64,000 bases of DNA from an uncultured bacterium (GCA_937951895.1 CALFER010000079.1:17100-81099), one strand, 5' to 3'; positions 28,401-37,113 are shown, counted from the stretch's first letter. Notes: generated from the sequence alone by a model not told the origin. Program-made: numbers and translations.

Positions 28401-28536
28401 ACACGTTCCAGTCGGCGGATGTGAGTGCCGGATCATTATGCGAGTAATCCGAAAATGTTTCGGTGTAGGTCGCCGCGGATGCGGAGGCGGCGAGCAGGAT
28501 TGCGATCAATGTACTGTATAGACTGTGTTTCCACAT
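25492..28536 (-). CDS. large exported repeat protein with shared C-terminal domain, no Thr-Pro linker
   Basis: 1014 residues from the ATG at 28536, preceded by AAGGAG; the signal peptide ends ASASA. The body has about ten repeats like IFAQKLDVDGNRIWS, KVAVDTAGRSFVVWEEN, AVAWADLRDPDRGIYYQVV and VTYSTSVAGSNSIYAQSI, the same pattern as the neighbouring 626-residue protein but longer. Around residue 830-900 is a jelly-roll-like part (SGVSAKLNGADAVRWAV). The C-terminal 110 residues are the shared domain with LLDVYGSYWFWPSW and a VEFGYE end. A near-consensus promoter lies about 60 bases upstream. It probably forms one unit with the following gene, 95 bases downstream. Confidence 0.77.
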   Translation of the reverse strand: MWKHSLYSTLIAILLAASASAATYTETFSDYSHNDPALTSADWNVFSQSLSLYRTESALTPKLVQTVSYPSGGFIALYEALSGGMYSLYLQRYDGNARPEWPEMKRVATSTDYIAGSAIAVSGMDIALAWAVGNPGNRIYAHRFDSSGSEQWAMPVVVNQNMSLENKGACDIAAGPLESVVIVWEDSRLGDQRIFAQKLDVDGNRIWSSADVPVQPGGATQERTPKVAVDTAGRSFVVWEENSDILMTRIDSSGAPSWINGVAVPVETLNEQRSPLIALLEGFGLFISYKENVYPLESVEIMYRDFNGNALWLSDRVVWSMDERIDNSAIAITPSGVLVGMGSPFEGNWAPYTRLIDFMGNFPASQPEAVDFSSVDWMALRAFQLVYSIGTGVMAVAQHGQELFLLKTVAMALTDDGGAVWDRAREFVNMPGDTTAGNASFIKGSEDGGGFSVTWMDTRNGAFDTFSRSFSDPATRIGAHDEFLAETPYSQATAAQAPDGKRVVVWVDSDGWPTVPAIMRGQWFNPDWTPIGDSFRISDLAGYATYTFDIGIDSLGRAAVAWADLRDPDRGIYYQVVTSPGARVFPADIKISDTSLTTYDDIRLEVFADGSAGVLWVDDHVSGYHVYYTRVLSDGSVAFPNVRVDPDDGVSKRNPDLMVYGSLAYVTYSTSVAGSNSIYAQSINYSLPSSPVLMGGPVETCYGTRVAFLPPLSLVAAWSGRVGTEFGIWAQRITGGVFDWSEPRVNALTSGNAVTIRDLICPADDSTVILFDHISADNIPVPYYQALDGSGARVFPSDNPLIDPRPYYSDSGSGVSAKLNGADAVRWAVITDADVTLNGGAVSWAVSPDGGFNWYGVTPGMPLSFASPGSDLRWRARLTADPAQQGSPVIRSVTVSWGSGTAYLTPDLDLNGVMFHAGDTFNLDLRLISSGGISADVFILLDVYGSYWFWPSWTQTLDYGMRTPPAGLTEENVFNFVWPTVDGSASGLRFWVGALASGTATLLGDIDMVEFGYE

Positions 28537-28592
28537 GGTGAAGACTCCTTTCAGGGCAGCGTCCGGGACGCAATTCCAGACAATTATTATCA

Positions 28593-28621
28593 AGTATAAT
28601 CGGAGCGCGGATCGATGTCAA
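28593..28621 (-). promoter_or_regulatory. near-consensus sigma70 promoter of the 28536-25492 gene
   Basis: Minus strand TTGACA (28616-28621), exactly 17 bases, TATACT (28593-28598). A plus-strand TATAAT (28595-28600) overlaps it and could serve the divergent gene, though no good -35 box accompanies it. Confidence 0.75.
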
Positions 28622-28696
28622 GCTCGCATAAAGATAGAGAATTTTCTTTACGCCGCACGACCGGACCTTGTATGTTTGTTCGAGGCGGCACGACGG

Positions 28697-31180
28697 ATGA
28701 TCAGTTCCATTGTTCGAAATGCATTTCTTTCCATGGCGGCATCGCCGCTTGTTCCGACTGCGCTTGCGTGTTCCGACGCGTTGAAGCGGAGGCGTCTCGG
28801 GAGATTTTTCCTGGTCCTGTTTCCGGGACTTTTCTTTTTGGGCCTCGAGATCGTCGTTGCCTTTTTCATTCCGATCCACTGGACGCATCTCTGGATCACG
28901 CTCGCGGTGATTTCGCTCGGTCATGGAACGCTCACCTCGCTTCTGATGCCAAACGATGCGGCTTCCTCCCGGTCGGACACTCCTCCATGGACGATTTGGC
29001 CTGCCTGGGTGCTGTTTACCATCGTTCTGCTGGCGCCATTCGCTTTGCTCATCAGCCTTCTGGTGAATCCGAACGGTTTCCTGTTGATGTTCAAACCGGG
29101 GTATTTCCGCTGGTCTCTGGCCCTCAACTTACTCATCGGCATCCCGTTCGGTATCTTCTTCGGCGCGATCGCCATCCGGACGTCACCGGAGAGGAACTCG
29201 AAGCGGTTGTTCATGTTCTGTGCGGCGGTATCCGTGATGATTCTGGTCTTTTCAGTCGGGATTTTCCTGATGATCATGATGGAGGAGTCGATCGGCAACG
29301 ACGGGGGTGCACTTCAGTCTCAGATGGCCCTTTACAAATATCTGATCGGCGTTGAGATCGGAGTTCTTTTCGTGCTGTCACCCCTTGCATGCATCGTGAT
29401 TCTCATGAGGAGTCTTCGACTGAAATCGTTGTTGAATCGCGCGGTCTTCTGTCTGCTTCTGGTGTTCTGTGTGTTCACGCAAATGATGATTCTCGACAAT
29501 GAATTCGTGTTCATGGTCCGAGAAAAAAACGCCAATCGGAGTCTTGGTGAAAAAAACTGGAGCGATGCGTGCAGAATCTATCGTTTCCTTGAAACGCGGA
29601 GCCCGAAAAATGTTCGAATGCCGGGAACGCTGATCAACTGGTCCGTGGCGGCGCTGCTGTCCGGAAATCAGGCAGACTGGTCACATATCCTGGACGCATC
29701 GACCCGGATACCGGATAATTACATCGAATCCGGCGCCAATTATGCTCTCAGGGAGATGGCGGCCCGAGCAGCCCCGATTCGTTCGAGCACCTTGATCGAT
29801 CTCGATCCGGTAAACCCTGAACCCTATCTGGACAGCAACTGGTGCGCATTCCTGAGTGTCGCCCGGAAAATGACCGGCATGCCGAGTGAGTCTCAGTTGA
29901 AGTACCGCCTGAAACTGCTTTCACCGGTCGTCGACGAGATCCAGGTCGCTCCGTTGAGTAATCTGTCTGATCTCAGGATCGCCGCAACCGCATACGATCT
30001 CGAACCCGTTCTGATCCATCCTTCTGACATACCGGCAGCGATTGAGCGAGGGATTCCGGTTCTGGTCTGTGAATCGAGTCGGAATGGAAATCTTTTCTGG
30101 AACATCATCATCGGCGCTGAACCGTCGACGAATACCCTCATCTTCTTCTCGACAGAGTTCTACAGTCTGGTCGACAGTGCGGAACTGAAGCAGGAGGGGG
30201 TAGAGGCCCTGATTACAGGTGATTCGGATCAGATCGATTCGGACAGGAGCGATGCATTCTGGAAACTGATCAGTATCGACTATCTGCCGTCGCTCGAAAC
30301 GCGTCTCGATCGGGATTTCGGGTGGGCACTGATCCTTTTGCCCGCAGGGGATCCGATGCCGGACGGACTGACTCCGATTGCGAAGGATCGACTTTTCGAC
30401 ATCGACCGTGCGCGATCGGCCTGCCTGAACCGGCAATTCACAGACATGCTCGGGGTGCTGGATCGTTACCCGGACGAAGCCTGGTCGAAGGCCTTGCGGA
30501 TCATGTCGGCGTATATCACCCGGCCGCTGTTCACGGACATTGTATTTCCATCCGAAGAACGGGATCGGTTGCTGGCGGAGTGCGCGCGCCCGGAATTCAT
30601 TGAAGCGATGGATTCATGGTCTTTACTGATGCTGACATCGCTGATTCCCGACACCATTCCTCTCGATAGCCGGACGGCGCTGGTCGTTTTCAGACGGTTA
30701 TCCGATCTCGAACCAACCTACTCGTCGTATTTTCAGAAGTACATCGAGACGGCCGTGTTGCTGGGAGATGAACCGGAAGCGGTTCATGCCGCCCGTCATT
30801 ATCTGAAAACCTCGCTGCACGATGGCGAAAGCCTGATCCAGTTACTCGGAGAACTCGTCCGGCTGCCCTGCTCCACACCCGAAATGAAATCCCTTCTGTC
30901 CTCTCTGATCGATCATTTCCCTCTCATCATCGGCGATCCGGATTCCACCGGATTCCGGATGACACGTCATTTCGGGCAGTATTCCGCTGCCCGTGCCCGT
31001 CTTTCGGATTCTCAGGAGCAGCGTCTGAAGTGGTGGACGTGTGCCGTCGAGGCTGATCCGGACAATGCAACCTATCTGAAAGAACTCCGGATCGTAACGC
31101 TCGAACGCACCCCGGGCGCGGACGTGACGTCACTCGATCTTCGGATCGACACGTTTTCACTTCCGGAGAAATCGTTATGA
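28697..31180 (+). CDS. polytopic membrane protein with TPR-like region and a probably inactive C39-like domain
   Basis: 827 residues from the ATG at 28697 (GAGG 10 bases before); longer frames run into the divergent promoter. Six or seven membrane helices cover about 30-300. A TPR-like region follows, then a papain-like domain (about 375-490) and further helical repeats to the end. The domain aligns with the C39-like domain of the next gene: Cys383 (in DSNWCAFLSVARKM) matches its Cys385, but the position of the catalytic His holds Asn465 (GNLFWNII), so peptidase activity is doubtful. It overlaps the next gene as ATGA. The pair looks like a tandem duplication in which this copy lost its catalytic His. 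Confidence 0.65.
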   Translation: MISSIVRNAFLSMAASPLVPTALACSDALKRRRLGRFFLVLFPGLFFLGLEIVVAFFIPIHWTHLWITLAVISLGHGTLTSLLMPNDAASSRSDTPPWTIWPAWVLFTIVLLAPFALLISLLVNPNGFLLMFKPGYFRWSLALNLLIGIPFGIFFGAIAIRTSPERNSKRLFMFCAAVSVMILVFSVGIFLMIMMEESIGNDGGALQSQMALYKYLIGVEIGVLFVLSPLACIVILMRSLRLKSLLNRAVFCLLLVFCVFTQMMILDNEFVFMVREKNANRSLGEKNWSDACRIYRFLETRSPKNVRMPGTLINWSVAALLSGNQADWSHILDASTRIPDNYIESGANYALREMAARAAPIRSSTLIDLDPVNPEPYLDSNWCAFLSVARKMTGMPSESQLKYRLKLLSPVVDEIQVAPLSNLSDLRIAATAYDLEPVLIHPSDIPAAIERGIPVLVCESSRNGNLFWNIIIGAEPSTNTLIFFSTEFYSLVDSAELKQEGVEALITGDSDQIDSDRSDAFWKLISIDYLPSLETRLDRDFGWALILLPAGDPMPDGLTPIAKDRLFDIDRARSACLNRQFTDMLGVLDRYPDEAWSKALRIMSAYITRPLFTDIVFPSEERDRLLAECARPEFIEAMDSWSLLMLTSLIPDTIPLDSRTALVVFRRLSDLEPTYSSYFQKYIETAVLLGDEPEAVHAARHYLKTSLHDGESLIQLLGELVRLPCSTPEMKSLLSSLIDHFPLIIGDPDSTGFRMTRHFGQYSAARARLSDSQEQRLKWWTCAVEADPDNATYLKELRIVTLERTPGADVTSLDLRIDTFSLPEKSL

Positions 31181-33609
31181 AGCGTTCGATTCACCCGGTC
31201 GGATTGATATTCCTGGGGCTGTTCGCGACGCCGGTCGCGGTCGCATGGATGATTGACCGGGAACGCCTCAGAATCGCTGATCCGGGGCGCAGATATCGCC
31301 TGTTCCCGTGGATCTCCCTGCTTTGCGCCGCTCTGTTTCTGACGCTGACCATCATCCCGATCAAGTGGAGTTACGCCGCCTGGATCTGGAGCGGCACCGT
31401 GCTTCTCCTGTCGATCATCCTGGCACTGACCGCGTACATGCGGAATCCGGACGAAGAAAAAGCCGAACCGAACAAGGGCTGGGCGATCCAGACTCTCGCG
31501 GCTGTTCCTTTCGTTCTCTTTCCGGCATTCGCCGTCGGCATCTTCTGCATGATCGTAACGAACACCCTGATGAATCGTTTCTTTGTGCGATTCCCGATCT
31601 TCGCGGCCTCGCCTGACGACGTCGCAATGATGATGGTCGATTCGGTCTGGACGGCTCTCTGGTGTCTTGTTTTCATCGGCATCTCTCTGCGGAGGGGTTT
31701 TCTGCGAAACGATTCCGAGATGGGTGTTGCGCTGGCGGCCTGGCTGTATGTGCTCATTTTGAAGAGCGTTCTCGCCGACCGGCTCCTGAAAATACTCGGG
31801 TCTCTCGCGATCGGCATTCAGACGGATCTCGCATTCTCTGATTTGATGCGGGTCGTTCTGATCTTTGCCTTTTCGCTTGCCCTTCCGTTTCTCGCGGCTT
31901 ATCTGGCCTGGAACCCCGGTCGAACGCTTCGCAAACACGTTCTCGTGACGGCGGTCTGCCTGCTTGCCTCGCTGTCCGGCTGCATGTCGCTCGGTGTGAT
32001 CTCGTGGGTGGAATGTGCTGCCGGTAAGTCGATCGAACGATCCGGCGAACCCGTCCGGGCCATGAAATGGTATGGCCGCAGCCTGATCCGGCGCTCCAAC
32101 CCGGAACTTGTCACCTACCTGCAGTACCGCATCGGGTTGCTCAGCTACAAAGCAGGGCAGACGGATCGGGCGATTGCGTCATTCAGGATGATCCAGACGA
32201 TGAACAACGAAAACCCGGATCTTGTCGTCGCCGCCGGAAACCACCTCAACCGGTTGCTTGAACATGCTGCCGGTGATCGTGTTGTGCTTCCGGGTGTTGA
32301 AACACGGACGGAATTCTGCCCATCGTATTGCGCGCCGAACACGCTGTCGCTGGTGTTCCATTACTGGGACATCGACAAGCGGGCGACCGAGATCGGTTCG
32401 GAGATCGCGTTGTTCTTCCAGGGATCTGCGATCACGGATATCGTTGAATACTGCAATCGACTCGGATTCCGGCATATCATGATCCCGTTCATGGACGATT
32501 CGGATATCCGCACAATCCTGGCTGCGGGAATTCCGGTGACGGCCTATATCCCGGGACATGTTCTGGCGATATTCGGGTACGACGAGCGGCTCCGGACGTA
32601 TATCGTCTACGATACGGCCTCGTGGGACATCTGGGAGGATCATCCGGCTGACGATTTCATGATGCAGTGGAGCAAAACCAACTATACCGGAGCGATCATT
32701 GCGCCGGTCGATGCATCCCCTGAGATCAATGCGGTGTGTGGCCGGTATGAAACGCCTGCATCGAAAGCCGCCTGGTACGGGACGCTTGCGGTCTCGACGG
32801 ACAATCACTGGGAAACCCGAGATTACTGGAAGGGGGCCTTCCGTGCGGATCCGACGTATTTTCCGGCTTATTGCGCATTGGCCCGCGATGATCCCTCCCA
32901 TGATTCCTCGTTCCGTTCCGTGTCGATCGAGCGGGGCATTGAAGCGGTTCAGGAACTGTATCGACGCGACCACTTCTGCAACTGGTTGTCGGTCATTGAG
33001 TTCATGGTGTTTTTGTTTCAGCAGCAGCACTATGCCGACCTGATCGACATTGCGCGCGACATCCGATCGCTGAACGTCGAACCGGTTGATCCCGAGGATA
33101 AGCGACACCTTCAGGACATTCAGAATCTCGCCGGAATTGCATCCTATTCCATCGGCGACTCGCTCACGGCCTTCCGTCTGATCGATCCGGAGAATCGTTC
33201 TTTTTCCGGTCTGAGTGCGCTCGTATCGGCAAAAGCGCAGATCGCTTCCGGGCAGCCTGAGAAAGCGATCTCGTCACTTGATATCGCGATCCGGTTCGGG
33301 TCCGGCGACATTGCCCGGGAGGCGATCGAGCAACTTGAGACGCTGGATTGGGCCATCGATTCCGGAGCGATTTTAGGGGGTTTCGAGGTCTATCTGAGGC
33401 GCTGGCCGCTGGACGTTCGTCGCCAGATCCGGTTCGCCGGGATGTGTCTGGACATTGAAAACCGCGGCGGAAAGAGTCAGGAAGGCCGGATGGTTCAGGC
33501 CCGGGTAGCGCTCTTGACCGCGCGGGCTCTCGCCCAACATGATCCGCTGTTGCAGTCCGTCATCGCCTCACTGGAGAACCGCCTCGGCATGGAAACCGAT
33601 TCGCAGTAG
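31177..33609 (+). CDS. polytopic membrane protein with TPR and C39-like peptidase domain
   Basis: 810 residues. Residues 1-290 hold about six to seven membrane helices; 300-370 are TPR-like (YLQYRIGLLSYKAGQTDRAI). The C39-like domain is at about 378-500: Cys385 in PSYCAPNTLSLVFHYW, then the IPVTAYIPGHVLAIFGYD stretch with His461, and Asp479 in VYDTASW. This gives an intact Cys-His-Asp triad. C39 peptidases usually cut double-glycine leaders during ABC export, but no ABC domain is present here, and the C-terminal third is TPR-like. It may therefore process or tether other proteins at the membrane. ATGA overlap with its paralogue indicates one transcript and perhaps a heteromeric complex. Confidence 0.68.
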   Translation: MKRSIHPVGLIFLGLFATPVAVAWMIDRERLRIADPGRRYRLFPWISLLCAALFLTLTIIPIKWSYAAWIWSGTVLLLSIILALTAYMRNPDEEKAEPNKGWAIQTLAAVPFVLFPAFAVGIFCMIVTNTLMNRFFVRFPIFAASPDDVAMMMVDSVWTALWCLVFIGISLRRGFLRNDSEMGVALAAWLYVLILKSVLADRLLKILGSLAIGIQTDLAFSDLMRVVLIFAFSLALPFLAAYLAWNPGRTLRKHVLVTAVCLLASLSGCMSLGVISWVECAAGKSIERSGEPVRAMKWYGRSLIRRSNPELVTYLQYRIGLLSYKAGQTDRAIASFRMIQTMNNENPDLVVAAGNHLNRLLEHAAGDRVVLPGVETRTEFCPSYCAPNTLSLVFHYWDIDKRATEIGSEIALFFQGSAITDIVEYCNRLGFRHIMIPFMDDSDIRTILAAGIPVTAYIPGHVLAIFGYDERLRTYIVYDTASWDIWEDHPADDFMMQWSKTNYTGAIIAPVDASPEINAVCGRYETPASKAAWYGTLAVSTDNHWETRDYWKGAFRADPTYFPAYCALARDDPSHDSSFRSVSIERGIEAVQELYRRDHFCNWLSVIEFMVFLFQQQHYADLIDIARDIRSLNVEPVDPEDKRHLQDIQNLAGIASYSIGDSLTAFRLIDPENRSFSGLSALVSAKAQIASGQPEKAISSLDIAIRFGSGDIAREAIEQLETLDWAIDSGAILGGFEVYLRRWPLDVRRQIRFAGMCLDIENRGGKSQEGRMVQARVALLTARALAQHDPLLQSVIASLENRLGMETDSQ

Positions 33610-33645
33610 AGTTCGCTGCCGGGGACGCGTCCGGGTCACGCAGGA

Positions 33646-34572
33646 TCAGAACCGCTTCACATAGGCGTGACAATAGGGCATGGCACCTTTGTTTTCGTAG
33701 TAATCCTGATGGTAATCCTCGGCGGGCCAGAACGTCCCGGCCGGCGTCACTTTCGTGGCAATCCTGAGGCCTTTTTCCGTCAGAATTCCGATCAGCTTTT
33801 CGATTGTTGCTTTCTGTGCGTCGTCGAGACAGAACACCTCTGACCGGTACTGCTCGCCGACATCCGGGCCCTGGCGGTTCACCTGTGTCGGATCGTGGAT
33901 CTCGAAAAACAGTTTCGCCAGAGTTTCATATGTTACGATTGTCGGATCGAATTGGATCCGGATGGCTTCTGCGTGTCCGGTCTTCTTGCCGCAGACTTCC
34001 TTGTAGGTCGGGTTATCCGTTGTCCCACCGATGTAACCGACGGTCGTATCGATGACCCCCGGAGTCTTCCTGAAATGGTATTCGACCCCCCAGAAACAAC
34101 CTCCGGCGAAAATCGCTGTTTCGGTCTTTTTTTCCGCGGGTGAGGGGATGAACCGGATAGAGACGGAATTGACGCAATGCCGGGTATTTTTGTCCGTCAT
34201 CTGTTCGCCGGTGAAGACGTGTCCGAGATGCCCTCCGCAGGCTGCGCAAAGAATCTCGGTGCGTCGGCCGTCCGCATCCGGGATCCGCTTGACCGCGCCG
34301 GGGATCTCATCGTCGAAACTCGGCCAGCCGCAATGGGAATCGAATTTGTCGTTGGATCGGTAGAGGGGGGTATCGCATCGGCGGCAGACGTAGGTTCCGG
34401 AGTCTTTTGTGTGGACATATTCCCCGGAAAACGGCTGTTCGGTTCCTTTGTGGAGAATCACGCGTTCCTCTTCCGGAGTCAGTGAATTGTATGGCATGGT
34501 TTGTCCTTTCGTTGTGAGGGGGATCATCGAGACGATCCAGAGAAGAATGATAGCGGTTATCGGGCGTTTCAT
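33646..34572 (-). CDS. msrBA: exported bifunctional methionine sulfoxide reductase, MsrB-MsrA order
   Basis: 308 residues from the ATG at 34572 (AAGGAGG 9 bases before). A signal peptide occupies the first 24 residues, giving a periplasmic protein. MsrB comes first: zinc Cys pairs Cys63/Cys66 and Cys109/Cys112, catalytic Cys133 in RHCVNSVSIRF. MsrA follows: catalytic Cys159 in GGCFWGVEYHF and later GHAEAIRIQFDP and DYHQDYY. Together they reduce both R- and S-methionine sulfoxide in oxidised proteins. The B-then-A order is the reverse of the PilB arrangement. No thioredoxin domain is fused, so electrons must come from another periplasmic thiol protein. Confidence 0.95.
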   Translation of the reverse strand: MKRPITAIILLWIVSMIPLTTKGQTMPYNSLTPEEERVILHKGTEQPFSGEYVHTKDSGTYVCRRCDTPLYRSNDKFDSHCGWPSFDDEIPGAVKRIPDADGRRTEILCAACGGHLGHVFTGEQMTDKNTRHCVNSVSIRFIPSPAEKKTETAIFAGGCFWGVEYHFRKTPGVIDTTVGYIGGTTDNPTYKEVCGKKTGHAEAIRIQFDPTIVTYETLAKLFFEIHDPTQVNRQGPDVGEQYRSEVFCLDDAQKATIEKLIGILTEKGLRIATKVTPAGTFWPAEDYHQDYYENKGAMPYCHAYVKRF

Positions 34573-34730
34573 GAGCGCCTCCTTCCTGACAGTATAACAG
34601 AAATGGCAGTTGGCGAGTTCCTGCATTGTGATTCATCGGAAGATATGGCTTAATATTTAAAATGAGTACAAAACAGCCGAGTCCCCATGACTCATCCAGA
34701 ACTCGTCGTCCGTGAAGCGCCAGCGGAACG

Positions 34731-34763
34731 GTCGTCGTCGTCGTTGTCGTAATCGTCGTCGTA
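34731..34763. repeat. CGT/GTC trinucleotide tract in the msrBA-trpS spacer
   Basis: A 33-base run of almost pure GTC/CGT triplets interrupted by GTAA twice, inside the 380-base divergent spacer 34573-34951. Apart from this tract and the trpS promoter the spacer shows nothing else I recognise. Confidence 0.7.
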
Positions 34764-34893
34764 ACTGAGACATCCCGTCAATTTAAAAACCATTCACCAA
34801 CAATCATCAGAGAAAAACTGTGATGTATCCGAACCCGTTCTTCGATCCGTATTTCTTTTTTCTCTCAGAACGCTCCCCCTGCCCACCCCCATC

Positions 34894-34922
34894 TTGCCAT
34901 CACACGCCAACCCGTCTACAAT
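34894..34922 (+). promoter_or_regulatory. putative trpS promoter
   Basis: TTGCCA (34894-34899), 17 bases, TACAAT (34917-34922). The predicted start lies about 25 bases before the ATG, leaving room for the AGGAGG site only. Confidence 0.65.
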
Positions 34923-34951
34923 CGCCCCGAACTCGTTCCCAGGAGGCTCTC

Positions 34952-35962
34952 ATGGATCCAGCAAAAAAGAATATTCTCACCGGCGATCGCCCCACCGGCC
35001 AACTCCATCTCGGCCACTACTTCGGCTCCATCAAAAACCGCGTCAAACTCCAGGACAGCTACAATACCTTCCTGCTGATCGCCGATGTTCAGGCGCTGAC
35101 CGATAACTTCAAAAATCCGGACAAGGTCGCTGCCAACGTCGACGAAGTCGCCATCGACAACTTCGCCGCCGGCATCGACCCCGAAAAAGTCACCTACGTG
35201 ATCCAGTCGGCAGTCCCCGCCATCGCTGAACTCACGGTTTTTTACGGCAACTTCTGCACGCTCGCACGCCTCCAGCGCAACCCGACGGTCAAATCCGAAA
35301 TCGCCGCCAAAAAAGAACTATTCTCTAAAGGCGTTACTTACGGTTTCTTCGGTTATCCGATCAGCCAGGCAGCCGACATCACCGCCTTCGACGCCAATCT
35401 CGTGCCGGTCGGCGAAGATCAGCTCCCGATGATCGAAATGACCCGCGAAATCGTCCGGAAATTCAACCAGACCTATGATGTCGAAGCGCTGGTCGAGCCC
35501 GAAGCGTTTGTCTCGGAAGGCGCTCGCGTCCGTGGAATCGACGGCAATGCGAAGATGAGTAAAAGCCTCAATAACGCGGTCTACCTGCGCGATCCTCCCG
35601 AGGAAATCCAGCGCAAAATCATGTCGGCCTACACCGACCCCCTCAAAGCAGCCAAATCCGATCCGGGCCACCCCGAAGGTTGTATCGTCTGCGAGTATCT
35701 CGGATTGATCGACCCGGACAACCACGAACAACTCATGGCGGACTGCCGCGCAGGCAAAATGGGTTGTGTTCAGGACAAACGGAAACTCGCCACGATGCTC
35801 TCGGACTATCTCCAACCGTTCCGCGAACGCGCCCGCCCCTTCGAGGAAAACCGGAAACGACTGCGCGAACTCCTGCTTGACGGCACACAGATGGGCCGCA
35901 AGGTCTCCAACGAGGTACTCCGGCGCGCCAAAGACGCCATGAAAATCAATTACTTCGACTGA
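34952..35962 (+). CDS. trpS: tryptophanyl-tRNA synthetase
   Basis: 336 residues, the usual TrpRS size. The start at 34952 follows AGGAGG by 5-6 bases; an open frame extends 44 codons further up through the promoter and is rejected. Class I aminoacyl-tRNA synthetase motifs are present: HLGHYFGS (the HIGH motif, 19-22) and KMSKS (201-205). LTDNF and VPVGEDQLPMIEMTREI fit TrpRS. It attaches tryptophan to tRNA-Trp in the cytoplasm. It is first in an operon whose next start overlaps its stop by one base (TGATG). No T-box or leader peptide was seen in front of it. Confidence 0.96.
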   Translation: MDPAKKNILTGDRPTGQLHLGHYFGSIKNRVKLQDSYNTFLLIADVQALTDNFKNPDKVAANVDEVAIDNFAAGIDPEKVTYVIQSAVPAIAELTVFYGNFCTLARLQRNPTVKSEIAAKKELFSKGVTYGFFGYPISQAADITAFDANLVPVGEDQLPMIEMTREIVRKFNQTYDVEALVEPEAFVSEGARVRGIDGNAKMSKSLNNAVYLRDPPEEIQRKIMSAYTDPLKAAKSDPGHPEGCIVCEYLGLIDPDNHEQLMADCRAGKMGCVQDKRKLATMLSDYLQPFRERARPFEENRKRLRELLLDGTQMGRKVSNEVLRRAKDAMKINYFD

Positions 35963-37113
35963 TGCCGCCCATTTATCTCGACTACAACGCTACCACACCG
36001 ATCGAATCATCGGCGGCCGACGCCATGATCCGCTGCATCCGGACGGTCTTCGGCAACCCCTCCAGCTCGCATGAATTCGGTGACCAGGCCAGAGCGGAAA
36101 TCGGTGCGGCGCGCGCTGAACTGGGACGGCTGATCGGCGCGTCCCCCCGCAGCATCATCTTCACGGGCTGCGCAACGGAAGCGAATAATCTCGCGATCCG
36201 AGGTCTGATTCCGGATTGCACGGCTCACGGCCGGCATATCATCACTTCCGCGATCGAACATCCCGCGGTTCTGGAAGTCTGCCGATACCTCGAACGCAGC
36301 GGCGCGGAACTGACGATCCTCCGGGTCGACGAAAGAGGGGTGATCGATCCGGATGATGTCCGCGCGGCGATTCGTCCCACGACACGCCTCATCACGATCA
36401 TGCACGCGAACAACGAAACGGGTGTGATCCAGCCGATCGCCGAGATTGCCGGGATTGCAAGGGCACACGGGATTCCGATGCATACGGATGCCGCGCAGTC
36501 GGTCGGCAAGATTCCGGTCGACATGGAGTGTCTCGGGGTTGATCTGCTGACGATTGCGGGGCATAAATTCGGAGCCCCGAAAGGTATCGGAGCGGTCGTG
36601 GTGCGCTCAGGATTGCCGCTCAACCGGATTCTGCACGGGGCGGGGCACGAGAACGGCCGGCGTCCCGGCACGGAAAACCTGGTCGGAATCGTCGGTCTGG
36701 GGGCCGCGAGTCGTTTCGCCCGCGAGCATCTCGGCGAAAACACGGCTCACCTGCTCGCCATGCGGGATCAGCTCGAACAGATGATTCTCGGTGTCTGCCC
36801 CTCAGCCCGGGTCAACAGCGGTGGCGCTCCGAGACTGCCGAACACCTCGAACATCGCGTTCCCCGGAATCGACGCGGACGATTTCATCCGGGAGACCTCC
36901 GCGATCGCCGTGTCGGCCGGAGCGGCATGCCACTCGGGAACCGTCACGCTGTCGCATGTGCTGAAAGCCATGGATGTCCCCATGCCACTCGCTCGGGGCT
37001 CGATTCGCTTCTCGACAGGTTTCCAGACAACCCCGAACGATATCCGGAATGCCTGCATGTGCGTTTGTTCCGCGCTGAAACGGCTGGGCGTTCCGATCCG
37101 GGAGGATGAATGA
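35962..37113 (+). CDS. cysteine desulfurase (IscS/NifS-like class V aminotransferase)
   Basis: 383 residues. It opens YLDYNATTP, has HTDAAQSVGK before the PLP-binding loop, the PLP lysine Lys202 in AGHKFGAPKG, and the catalytic Cys323 in SAGAACHSG. RRPGTENL is also typical. It takes sulfur from cysteine as a persulfide for Fe-S clusters or thiolation. The active-site loop is short, GAACHSG rather than the GSACxSG of housekeeping IscS, closer to the NifS-like group. No iscU lies next to it; it sits between trpS and xth, overlapping both. A second, more distant desulfurase-like gene occurs at 54121. Confidence 0.9.
   Translation: MPPIYLDYNATTPIESSAADAMIRCIRTVFGNPSSSHEFGDQARAEIGAARAELGRLIGASPRSIIFTGCATEANNLAIRGLIPDCTAHGRHIITSAIEHPAVLEVCRYLERSGAELTILRVDERGVIDPDDVRAAIRPTTRLITIMHANNETGVIQPIAEIAGIARAHGIPMHTDAAQSVGKIPVDMECLGVDLLTIAGHKFGAPKGIGAVVVRSGLPLNRILHGAGHENGRRPGTENLVGIVGLGAASRFAREHLGENTAHLLAMRDQLEQMILGVCPSARVNSGGAPRLPNTSNIAFPGIDADDFIRETSAIAVSAGAACHSGTVTLSHVLKAMDVPMPLARGSIRFSTGFQTTPNDIRNACMCVCSALKRLGVPIREDE

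Noticed and set aside
33610..33645. GGACGCGTCC palindrome as a bidirectional terminator
   Set aside because: A dyad is present between the convergent genes, but there is no T-run on either side.
34687..34752. 21-codon ORF upstream of trpS as a leader peptide
   Set aside because: It has no ribosome binding site, contains no Trp codons and lies in the trinucleotide tract; no terminator/antiterminator pair follows.
34820..34951. In-frame N-terminal extension of trpS
   Set aside because: It would include the promoter and lacks a ribosome binding site, whereas the ATG at 34952 has AGGAGG and the normal TrpRS N-terminus.
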